Positions 27,645 through 35,750 of a DNA stretch of 35,750 nt are shown here, in pieces. The position numbers and the translations under genes are program-made. Position 1 is the first letter of the stretch; each line of letters begins with the position of its first letter. The stretch spans positions 1-35,750 of the forward strand of contig JAQWLX010000055.1 in the NCBI GenBank assembly GCA_029247075.1, in the 5' to 3' direction. The notes below the pieces were generated by a model, which was given only the letters and a program-made list of their open reading frames with translations, was not told where the DNA came from and did no database searches. Source of the DNA: Halieaceae bacterium (GTDB taxonomy: Bacteria > Pseudomonadota > Gammaproteobacteria > Pseudomonadales > Halieaceae).

Positions 27645-28697
27645 ATGAGTATTGCATCCGAAAGGTTAGTTGAAATTCGAAATCAAGTGCAAAGACACTT
27701 AGATGGAAATCAATCGCCCAAATATAATCAAACACAGAAGAGATCCTTGGTTAGCCGTATCAAAAGGCAGCTTAAACAAGAGGATGCGGTCTTAGTTGCG
27801 CATTACTATACGGAACCAGAAATCCAGGCGCTGGCAGATGAGACAGGTGGATGCGTTGCGGATTCGCTTGAGATGGCAAGGTTTGGAAGAGATCATCCTG
27901 CCAGCACATTAGTAGTCGCTGGTGTGCGGTTTATGGGTGAAACAGCAAAAATTCTGACCCCAAAAAAGCGAGTATTAATGCCAACCCTCGAGGCTACTTG
28001 CTCTCTTGATATTGGATGCCCTATCGACGAGTTCTCACAATTTTGCGACAGCAACCCGGAACGTACTGTTGTCGTATATGCGAATACATCAGCAGCGGTT
28101 AAAGCACGAGCTGATTGGGTTGTGACCTCTAGTATTGCACTAGAAGTTACGCATCATTTAACTGATTTGGATCAGCCGATACTATGGGCTCCGGATAAGC
28201 ACTTAGGTGACTATGTTCGAAGAGAAACCGGGGCAGATATTTTAATGTGGGAGGGAGCATGTATTGTTCATGAGGAATTTAAGGCGCGCGGAATACATGA
28301 TCTCAAGCATATCTATAAAGATGCGGCTTTACTAGCTCATCCTGAGTCGCCTGCTTCGGTTGTAGAGGTAGCGGATTTCATTGGTTCTACTTCACAGATT
28401 ATTCAGGCAGCGAAAGATTTACCTAACCAAATTTTTATCATTGCGACTGACCAAGGTATTTTTTATAAGTTGAAGGAGCTCTGTCCAGAAAAAGACTTTC
28501 TGATTGCACCGACCGCGGGTAAGGGTGCTACTTGTCGCAGTTGCGCGAATTGTCCTTGGATGGCGATGAATGAACTTCAAAGCTTAACCGATGTGTTCTC
28601 AGAACCTGTTCAGGAAATTGCCGTAGATGAGAGCTTGGCTAAAAGAGCCATGATTCCTCTTGAGCGTATGCTGGATTTTTCCGCCAAGAATCACTAA
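27645..28697 (+). CDS. nadA: Quinolinate synthase
   Basis: [25 protein letters not shown] ([34 protein letters not shown]); [17 protein letters not shown] Fe-S cysteines. Confidence 0.97.
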   Translation: MSIASERLVEIRNQVQRHLDGNQSPKYNQTQKRSLVSRIKRQLKQEDAVLVAHYYTEPEIQALADETGGCVADSLEMARFGRDHPASTLVVAGVRFMGETAKILTPKKRVLMPTLEATCSLDIGCPIDEFSQFCDSNPERTVVVYANTSAAVKARADWVVTSSIALEVTHHLTDLDQPILWAPDKHLGDYVRRETGADILMWEGACIVHEEFKARGIHDLKHIYKDAALLAHPESPASVVEVADFIGSTSQIIQAAKDLPNQIFIIATDQGIFYKLKELCPEKDFLIAPTAGKGATCRSCANCPWMAMNELQSLTDVFSEPVQEIAVDESLAKRAMIPLERMLDFSAKNH

Positions 28698-28717
28698 ATT
28701 GAGTATTTTTCTGGTCG

Positions 28718-30175
28718 TTAGTAGTCTAGTCTGCTGCGAATATCTTTAATGTCCTTAAGGCGTTGATGCAGAATTTCTGATTTTTGATAATTAGTCTTGC
28801 TTAATTCTAAAGCGTAATTTAACTGTTTTTCTGCTTGATCTAAATTGCCATTCAAAATAAAGAATTCAGCTCGGCTTTCATGAAGTCCGATAATATTGCC
28901 CGCTAATCCTTGCGTTTCTGCCAAGAGATACCAGAGACCTGGGTCACTTGATTTTATTTCTGATTGTTCGATTAAGATTGCTTCTGCGATATGCGCCTGG
29001 TCATTGTGTACGAGAGTATTTGCGTAGGCCATGGTGAGTGGGTGATTTCTAGGTGATATGGAGAGGCGTTTTTTAAGTTTCTCTGCAGCCTGATTTGACC
29101 GATTTTCAAGCAAGTCAATTTCCGCATCTGCAATCACATACTCTATTCGATCAGGATCTTTTTTAATTAACGGTTCTAGTGCTGATTTGGCTTCTAGTGC
29201 TCGGCCACCTCTAGTAAGTGCTAGCACCAAGCCATAATAAATCGCATCTTGGAGAACCTCACCATCGCTAAGTGCTGCTCGAAAATATGATATTGAATCT
29301 TCATTAGAAATTTTGAGTTGGGTTATAGTTCTGGCTCTAACTAACTGATAAGTTAAGCTTGGCTGGCTATCCACATCAGGATAGTCTCGGGCTCTATTCC
29401 GAGCATCTGCGATTCTATTTTCGGATAAAGGATGAGTTCTTAAGAACTCAGGAATTTGTTTAGTACCAGAAAATTTCGAAGCCTTAAGCATATTTTCAAA
29501 CATAGACGCCGCCCCATTTGGATCCAAACCGGCAGCAACCAATGTCATCATGCCAATGCGATCTGCTTCCGCTTCATTGCTCCTGCTATATCCAAGAGCA
29601 GCATCTTGGGCGGCAGCTTGTCCTACGGTCAGTGCCGCTAGTCCGGCGTCGCCAGCGCCAACGGTAAGCAAAACTAATCCTGTCAGCATGGTCGCTAACG
29701 TTAGAGGTTGCTGCCTCTTAGCATACTCTATTCGTCTTGAAAAATGCCTTTGACTTAGATGAGCAATTTCATGGGATAAAACCGATGCTAGCTCGGATTC
29801 GGTCTCCGCATACTGGAGTAATCCATTATTTATTCCAATTATTCCACCGGGGACAGCAAATGCATTTATTTCCGGGCTATCTACTAGAACAATCTCCAGT
29901 CTGCGATCTTCAAGACGACTGTGAGGAACTAGTTGAAAAATCAGGTTCTCTACATAATCTTGAACAATTGGATCATCTAATGTTCTAACATTACTTCGAA
30001 AGAGTCTTAACCACATCCTTCCCAACTGGTATTCGTGTTCGGGAGAAAATACACTGGTACCAGTTTCTCCGAGATTTGGTAACTTTAGGTCCTTATTGAT
30101 TGCATAGTTAAGCGGCGATTTTAGTACGATGATTATCGTAGCCAAGATCAGACTTGAATTTCGGAACATGGTCAT
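28718..30175 (-). CDS. bepA: M48 family metalloprotease with TPR (BepA/YfgC-like)
   Basis: LASVLSHEIAHLSQRHFSRR (HExxH); NEAEADRIGM; C-terminal TPR-like helices. Confidence 0.92.
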   Translation of the reverse strand: MTMFRNSSLILATIIIVLKSPLNYAINKDLKLPNLGETGTSVFSPEHEYQLGRMWLRLFRSNVRTLDDPIVQDYVENLIFQLVPHSRLEDRRLEIVLVDSPEINAFAVPGGIIGINNGLLQYAETESELASVLSHEIAHLSQRHFSRRIEYAKRQQPLTLATMLTGLVLLTVGAGDAGLAALTVGQAAAQDAALGYSRSNEAEADRIGMMTLVAAGLDPNGAASMFENMLKASKFSGTKQIPEFLRTHPLSENRIADARNRARDYPDVDSQPSLTYQLVRARTITQLKISNEDSISYFRAALSDGEVLQDAIYYGLVLALTRGGRALEAKSALEPLIKKDPDRIEYVIADAEIDLLENRSNQAAEKLKKRLSISPRNHPLTMAYANTLVHNDQAHIAEAILIEQSEIKSSDPGLWYLLAETQGLAGNIIGLHESRAEFFILNGNLDQAEKQLNYALELSKTNYQKSEILHQRLKDIKDIRSRLDY

Positions 30176-30333
30176 TAACGCTAATTTTTAGACTGCATAT
30201 TAAAATTAATAAGTAACATAATTGCCATTGTAAGTCATTGGATCGGATTTCAAGGAATTTTATATATATACTCTTTTGGGGATTTTATCTCGAGTCTATA
30301 TACTGAGCCACCTACTAAGGTGAGGTATTAGAA

Positions 30334-30564
30334 ATGGAAGATGATGTGCTATTGGATGTTACGGGTTTAATATGTCCGATGCCTTTGTTGAAAGCTAAGC
30401 GAGCCCTAAATGCAATGGAAATTGGTCAGACATTACGTATTTTAGCTACTGATCATACATCGCAACAGGATTTTATAACTTTTTCAGAACAATCTGGACA
30501 CCAACTAATCAGGTCGAGCGTTAACGAGGGTGTGTATAACCATATTTTACGAAAAATGAGGTAA
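30334..30564 (+). CDS. tusA: Sulfurtransferase TusA family protein
   Basis: LLDVTGLICPMPLLKAKRALNAMEIGQTLRILATDHTSQQDF; CPMP motif. Confidence 0.93.
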   Translation: MEDDVLLDVTGLICPMPLLKAKRALNAMEIGQTLRILATDHTSQQDFITFSEQSGHQLIRSSVNEGVYNHILRKMR

Positions 30565-30574
30565 CAAGCAATTT

Positions 30575-31630
30575 ATGTTTGAAGTGCTCACGAAATGGTA
30601 CCGGCGTTATTTATTTGATGAAGAATCGATCCTTTTGCTGATAATGCTTATCTTGGGGTTGGTTCTGTTAAATTATGTTGGAGATATACTCGCACCATTG
30701 CTGGTTTCAATAGTCTTGGCTTACTTAATGCAGGGTGTTGCAATTACTTTGCGAGATAAAGGCTTGGCGAACTGGATTGCTGTGACCTTTGCATTTTTTC
30801 TGTTTATGGGTGGTTTTTTAGGAAGCACGTTACTGCTATTGCCATTAGTGTGGCGTCAACTTAGCAGTCTTGTTAGAGAATTGCCAGGGATGTTAGATCG
30901 TGCTCGAGATTTTTTAAATGTGCTTCCGATAGAATATCCGACAGTGGTCAATACCGAGCAATTGAATAGTGTGATCGACTTGGCCAGACTAGAAATTGCT
31001 CAGTTCGGTCAAATCGTGATAACGAAGTCTCTCGCAGGACTACCAGGGTTGTTAACATTAGGAATTTATTTAATCTTAATTCCGATACTCGTATTCTTTC
31101 TTCTAAAAGATAGAGATGAAATTATTAGCTGGTTCGTTAGATTTTTACCAAGTGAGCGACCGCTTCTAAAGCGCATTTGGGCAGAAATGGATGACCAAAT
31201 GTCAAACTATGTGCGAGGCAAGGTCGTAGAAATAATTATTGTTGGAGGAATTAGCTACTTTTGCTTTGCCTGGTTGGGTTTGAGTTACGCAGCTCTTTTA
31301 GGGCTATTGGTCGGGCTTTCGGTAATTATTCCTTATATAGGGGCAATACTCGTTACCATTCCAGTTGCTGCTGTAGGATTTATTCAATGGGGATTATATG
31401 AATCTTTTTATTATGTAATGGTTGCTTACGTGGTTATCCAGGTACTGGATGGCAATGTCTTAGTGCCACTATTGTTTTCAGAAGCAGTTAATCTTCATCC
31501 AGTAGCCATTTTATTGGCGGTTATTTTCTTTGGTGGTATCTGGGGAGTGCCCGGAGTGTTCTTTGCCATTCCACTAGCGACTCTTGTCAAGGCTGTTATT
31601 AATGCATGGCCAGCACCCTCTGACGCTTAG
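30575..31630 (+). CDS. perM: AI-2E transporter/permease family protein (PerM-like)
   Basis: LAPLLVSIVLAYLMQGVAITLRDKG...GLSVIIPYIGAILVTIPVAAVGFIQWG; multiple TM segments. Confidence 0.9.
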   Translation: MFEVLTKWYRRYLFDEESILLLIMLILGLVLLNYVGDILAPLLVSIVLAYLMQGVAITLRDKGLANWIAVTFAFFLFMGGFLGSTLLLLPLVWRQLSSLVRELPGMLDRARDFLNVLPIEYPTVVNTEQLNSVIDLARLEIAQFGQIVITKSLAGLPGLLTLGIYLILIPILVFFLLKDRDEIISWFVRFLPSERPLLKRIWAEMDDQMSNYVRGKVVEIIIVGGISYFCFAWLGLSYAALLGLLVGLSVIIPYIGAILVTIPVAAVGFIQWGLYESFYYVMVAYVVIQVLDGNVLVPLLFSEAVNLHPVAILLAVIFFGGIWGVPGVFFAIPLATLVKAVINAWPAPSDA

Positions 31631-31637
31631 GTGGACT

Positions 31638-31668
31638 GCTATATAGTTCTAATATAGAACTATATAGC
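31638..31668. promoter_or_regulatory. Palindromic operator-like element 1 upstream of aceE
   Basis: GCTATATAGTTCTA-ATA-TAGAACTATATAGC, 14-bp perfect arms. Confidence 0.75.
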
Positions 31669-31727
31669 CAATCTTCCTGTCATGCCGTACAATAACCCAC
31701 GTCAGCGTTTCCTTTGACCACCATTAA

Positions 31728-31744
31728 AGTTCTATAATAGAACT
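31728..31744. promoter_or_regulatory. Palindromic operator-like element 2 upstream of aceE
   Basis: AGTTCTA-TAA-TAGAACT; same core as element 1, centres 83 bp apart; 1 bp before AGGAG of aceE. Confidence 0.75.
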
Positions 31745-31758
31745 AGGAGATTAGCAAC

Positions 31759-34425
31759 TTGCAGAACAACCGGACTGAGTCAGATTTGGATTTATTGGAA
31801 CTCAAAGAGTGGCTTGACGCATTGGATAGCGTAGTTCGAGAGAGTGGGCCTGGTAGAGCGCGTTGGATTATAGAAGAACTAGCTGGTCACTCCGCAAAAC
31901 TTGGTTTAGAGATCTCTTCATCTATTAATACCCCATTTAAAAATACAATTCGACCAGTTGATCAAAAATCTATGCCTGGTGATGTGTTTATGGAAAGGCG
32001 AATTCGTTCGTTAATGCGTTGGAATGCGCTCGCTATGGTAATGCGAGCAAATGATAATGATGATGCACTTGGCGGTCATATTTCCAGCTTTTCTTCCAGC
32101 GCAACTTTGTATGACGTTGGGTTTAATCACTTTTTCCGTGGCGCAGATGGTGAACATTTAGGAGACTTAATTTTCTTTCAAGGCCATAGTGCGCCGGGTA
32201 TTTATGCCAGATCTTTTCTAGAGGGACGCCTAACAGAATCTCAGCTTGACCACTTCCGACGAGAGGTTGGTGGTAATGGCTTATCATCTTACCCTCATCC
32301 ATGGTTATTACCAGACTATTGGCAATTTCCAACAGTCTCAATGGGTCTTGGTCCGATACAGGCAATCTACCAAGCTCATGTCATGAAATATCAGGCCAGT
32401 CGAAAGCTTGTCGATCATGGCGATCGAAATATCTGGTGTTTTCTTGGCGATGGGGAATGCGATGAACCGGAGTCACTTGGTGCTATCTCATTAGCCGGTC
32501 GAGAGCAGCTTGGGAATTTGCATTTTGTGGTGAATTGTAATCTCCAGAGGCTTGATGGTCCCGTAAGGGGAAATGGCAAGATCATTCAGGAGCTGGAGGG
32601 TATTTTCCGAGGAGCAGGCTGGGACGTAATCAAAGTAATATGGGGACGTTTGTGGGATCCGTTGCTCGAGCGTGATACGACTGGCTTGTTACAAAAGAGA
32701 ATGGATGAAGTATGTGATGGCGAATTACAAAACTACAAATTTAACGGTGGTACTTACACTAGAGAACACTTTTTTGGTAAATATCCCGAACTGCTAGAAC
32801 TCGTGTCGGATTTAAGTGATCAAGAGATCATGTACCTAAATAGAGGAGGGCATGATCCATTTAAGGTTTATGCCGCCTATGCTAAAGCAGTCGCGCAGAG
32901 ATCTAAACCAACAGTGATATTGGCGATGACCGTAAAAGGCTATGGAACGGGAGAGGTTGGAGAAGCGAGTAATGAGACACATTCGCTTAAAAAACTGGAT
33001 CTAAAAAGTCTGAAGTCGTTTAGAGATCGATTTGGGATACCGATATCTGATGATCAGCTAAAGTCTGTTCCCTATTATAAGCCTTCTGACGATAGTCCAG
33101 AAATTCGCTATTTGAAAAAGCGTCGGGAAGAATTGGGTGGATTTGTTCCAAAACGTCGCACAGATTCACCTTCTTTAGTCGCTCCGTCTCTAGAGTTTTT
33201 TTCTTCGCGACTTACTGGATCTGGCAAGAGAGAAATCAGCACTACAATGGTTCTAGTGCGATTACTAGCTGACTTGGTAAAGGACAAGTCTTTGGGTGAG
33301 CGTCTCGTGCCAATTGTGCCAGACGAAGCGCGGACTTTTGGCATGGAAGGCATGTTCAGGCAGTTAGGTATTTATTCTTCTGTTGGTCAGAAGTATACAC
33401 CTCACGATGCTGATCAGATTCTATATTATAAAGAAGGTCAAGATGGCCAGATTCTAGAAGAGGGAATCAACGAGGCAGGAGCATTCTCGGCCTGGCTAGC
33501 AGCGGCGACCTCTTACTCGGTCAGTAATTTTCCGATGATTCCCTTCTATATTTTCTACTCAATGTTTGGTTTTCAGAGAATTGGAGATCTTGCATGGGCT
33601 GCTGGTGACAGCCAAGCGCGCGGATTTTTAATTGGTGCAACTTCGGGACGCACCTCATTAAATGGAGAAGGTCTTCAGCATCAGGATGGACATAGCCATT
33701 TAATCGCCAGTACTATTCCTAATTGTATTGCATATGATCCAGCCTATGGGTATGAGCTTGCTGTAATAATTCAAGACGGCCTGCGGAGAATGCTAGAGCT
33801 TGGAGAAAACTGTTTTTATTACATAACCACTATGAACGAAAATTACCGTCAACCGGCACTACCTAATGGTTCAGAGGAAGGAATTATTAAAGGCCTTTAT
33901 CAGCTTCAACATTCTGGATTGAAAAGTGAATTGAAAGTTAGATTAGTAGGTTCCGGTAGTATCACGGAAGAAGTTAAAGAAGCAGCAAAAATCCTAGAGA
34001 CTGACTATGGAGTGGCTGCAGACGTTTGGAGTTTAACCAGTGTTGTGCAATTACAGAGAGATGGTAAAGAGGCGGTAAGGTGGAATCTCTTACATCCGTC
34101 TTCTGCGCCCAAAGTCCCTTATCTGACAGAATGTTTTGGTAATTCTGATACACCCGTAGTTATTGCCACGGATTATGTTAAGGCACATGCTGACCAGTTA
34201 AGAGAATTTATTCCAGCACCAGTTACCGTTTTAGGGACTGATGGTTTTGGTCGAAGTGATACCAGGGAGAAATTACGCCAGTTTTTCGAGATTAGTCGAG
34301 AATTTATTGTTTTGAGCTCACTTAAGCACCTATTAGATAAAAAACAGATTAAAGAAAATATTTTAACCGACGCAATTCAGAATTTAGGATTGGATTCGGA
34401 AAAACCAAATCCTCTATCCGTGTAA
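31759..34425 (+). CDS. aceE: Pyruvate dehydrogenase E1 component (homodimeric type)
   Basis: 888 aa; ARWIIEELAGHSAKLG, MRANDNDDALGGHISSFSSSATLYDVGFNHFF, FLGDGECDEPESLGAISLAGRE; TTG start with AGGAG. Confidence 0.97.
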   Translation: MQNNRTESDLDLLELKEWLDALDSVVRESGPGRARWIIEELAGHSAKLGLEISSSINTPFKNTIRPVDQKSMPGDVFMERRIRSLMRWNALAMVMRANDNDDALGGHISSFSSSATLYDVGFNHFFRGADGEHLGDLIFFQGHSAPGIYARSFLEGRLTESQLDHFRREVGGNGLSSYPHPWLLPDYWQFPTVSMGLGPIQAIYQAHVMKYQASRKLVDHGDRNIWCFLGDGECDEPESLGAISLAGREQLGNLHFVVNCNLQRLDGPVRGNGKIIQELEGIFRGAGWDVIKVIWGRLWDPLLERDTTGLLQKRMDEVCDGELQNYKFNGGTYTREHFFGKYPELLELVSDLSDQEIMYLNRGGHDPFKVYAAYAKAVAQRSKPTVILAMTVKGYGTGEVGEASNETHSLKKLDLKSLKSFRDRFGIPISDDQLKSVPYYKPSDDSPEIRYLKKRREELGGFVPKRRTDSPSLVAPSLEFFSSRLTGSGKREISTTMVLVRLLADLVKDKSLGERLVPIVPDEARTFGMEGMFRQLGIYSSVGQKYTPHDADQILYYKEGQDGQILEEGINEAGAFSAWLAAATSYSVSNFPMIPFYIFYSMFGFQRIGDLAWAAGDSQARGFLIGATSGRTSLNGEGLQHQDGHSHLIASTIPNCIAYDPAYGYELAVIIQDGLRRMLELGENCFYYITTMNENYRQPALPNGSEEGIIKGLYQLQHSGLKSELKVRLVGSGSITEEVKEAAKILETDYGVAADVWSLTSVVQLQRDGKEAVRWNLLHPSSAPKVPYLTECFGNSDTPVVIATDYVKAHADQLREFIPAPVTVLGTDGFGRSDTREKLRQFFEISREFIVLSSLKHLLDKKQIKENILTDAIQNLGLDSEKPNPLSV

Positions 34426-34458
34426 ACAAATCGAACAGACGTATATGGAATTTTGCAA

Positions 34459-35750
34459 ATGAGCATAGTAACCCTAAAAGTTCCCGATATTGGGGGTGCC
34501 GAAGGCGCAGAAATCATTGAGCTTTTGGTTAATATCGGAGATGAGGTAGATGCTGGGCAGGGGTTGCTAGTTTTGGAGTCTGACAAAGCCTCAATGGAAA
34601 TTCCTGCAGAAGTGGCTGGTGTTATCAAGGAGATGTTTGTCTCTATTGGAGATCTGCTTTCTGAGGGTTCAAGAATAGCAGCCATAGAAAGCACTGAAAT
34701 GGATTCCAATAGTAATACAGAAAATGGGAATAGAGAAATATCTGAAGTTGGCTATTCAGAGAAGGATGAGAAAACTGAAATTTTCAATGATATAAATGTC
34801 CAAACGGTAGATACGGAACATTCCTCTGCGAAGGAGATGAATGGCAATGAAGACAAAGCTAGTTTTTTAGATGAGCAAGAAAAAGAAAACATAGTTTACG
34901 CAGGACCTGCTGTACGAAAATTGGCGCGTCAGTTTGGTATTGTTCTAGCTGAAATATCTGGTACAGGGCCAGGTGGGCGAATTGTCAAAGAAGATCTTCA
35001 TGGATTCGTAAAGAGAAACTTATCAACTACTGGGGCAGCTTCTACTTTATTAGAATATGCTGATATAGATTTTTCTAAGTGGGGAGAGGTTGAGCGAGTT
35101 ACGCGAAACAAAGTTGAAGTATTGACTGCTGAAAACATGCATCGTAGTTGGGCAAATGTACCGCATGTTACACAATTTGACGACGCAGATATAACAGACT
35201 TGGAAACGTTTCGTGCTGAACTAAAAGAAGAGTCTGAGCGCCGAAAAACTAAACTGACTTTAATGCCTTTTTTGTTGAAGGCATTGGCTGTACAACTTCG
35301 CGATTATCCAAATTTCAATGCTTCACTAACGGATTCAGGGAAAGTTTTAGTCAAAAAGCAATATATTAATATTGGAATGGCGGTCGATACACCGCATGGA
35401 CTTTTTGTTCCCGTCTTAAGGGACGTGGATCGCAAAACATTATGGGAGCTAGCACATGAAGTTGCCGAATTGGCTGCCAAAGCCCGAAATCGTGATTTGC
35501 GTCCTGATGACATGCAAGGTGGCTGTTTTACTATTTCAAGTCTAGGTAAGATAGGAGGTGGTGGTTTCACCCCAATTATCAATACGCCAGAGCTAGCGAT
35601 TCTCGGTGTGGGCAGGTCTGAAATTAGACCTGTTTGGGATGGATCGTCTTTTAATCCACATACGTTGCTCCCGATATCACTATCTTACGACCACAGGGCG
35701 ATAAATGGTGGTGAAGCAGGTCGTTTTTGCAGTGGTCTAGCCGCTATCAT
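34459..35750 (+). CDS. aceF: Pyruvate dehydrogenase E2 (dihydrolipoyl acetyltransferase), partial at window edge
   Basis: MSIVTLKVPDIGGAEGAEIIELLVNIGDEVDAGQGLLVLESDKASMEIPAE (lipoyl domain), AGPAVRKLARQFGI (binding domain), SLSYDHRAINGGEAGRF (catalytic DHR). Open to window end, so not in ORF track. Confidence 0.95.
   Translation, partial: MSIVTLKVPDIGGAEGAEIIELLVNIGDEVDAGQGLLVLESDKASMEIPAEVAGVIKEMFVSIGDLLSEGSRIAAIESTEMDSNSNTENGNREISEVGYSEKDEKTEIFNDINVQTVDTEHSSAKEMNGNEDKASFLDEQEKENIVYAGPAVRKLARQFGIVLAEISGTGPGGRIVKEDLHGFVKRNLSTTGAASTLLEYADIDFSKWGEVERVTRNKVEVLTAENMHRSWANVPHVTQFDDADITDLETFRAELKEESERRKTKLTLMPFLLKALAVQLRDYPNFNASLTDSGKVLVKKQYINIGMAVDTPHGLFVPVLRDVDRKTLWELAHEVAELAAKARNRDLRPDDMQGGCFTISSLGKIGGGGFTPIINTPELAILGVGRSEIRPVWDGSSFNPHTLLPISLSYDHRAINGGEAGRFCSGLAAI

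Noticed and set aside
1-35750. CRISPR array, prophage, toxin-antitoxin or defence island
   Set aside because: No regularly spaced direct repeats, no cas or structural phage genes, and no recognised defence families beyond the truncated integrase. RatA is the housekeeping COQ10-like protein here, not treated as a toxin system.

Overview
Gammaproteobacterial-type chromosome segment, mostly conserved housekeeping genes. In order: metH N-terminal part (minus, cut by the window edge); a TagD-like cytidylyltransferase and a CDP-alcohol phosphatidyltransferase; an orphan ORF; a truncated integrase fragment next to tmRNA (ssrA); a TauE/SafE permease; the syntenic block smpB-ratA-bamE-fur-recN-hrcA-grpE-dnaK-dnaJ-dapB-cnoX-like; a probable operon of two acyl-CoA dehydrogenases, an LLM oxidoreductase, an SDR, aceK and two histidine phosphatases; tesB, MATE, enoyl-CoA hydratase, a divergent ApbE-like protein and nadA; then bepA-like M48 protease, tusA, perM-like and aceE-aceF (aceF cut by the right edge). 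I see no CRISPR array, complete mobile element, rRNA or tRNA. The observations most worth a second look are: (i) a pair of AGTTCTA-N3-TAGAACT palindromes upstream of aceE; (ii) the acyl-CoA dehydrogenase/LLM/SDR/aceK/phosphatase cluster; (iii) an integrase relic with a nested inverted repeat at the ssrA 3' end; (iv) an ApbE-like protein that appears to lack key catalytic residues; (v) several small ORFs below the ORF-track cutoff. All family calls are from reading the protein sequences, not database searches. I did not find a clearly new multi-gene defence or biosynthetic system.
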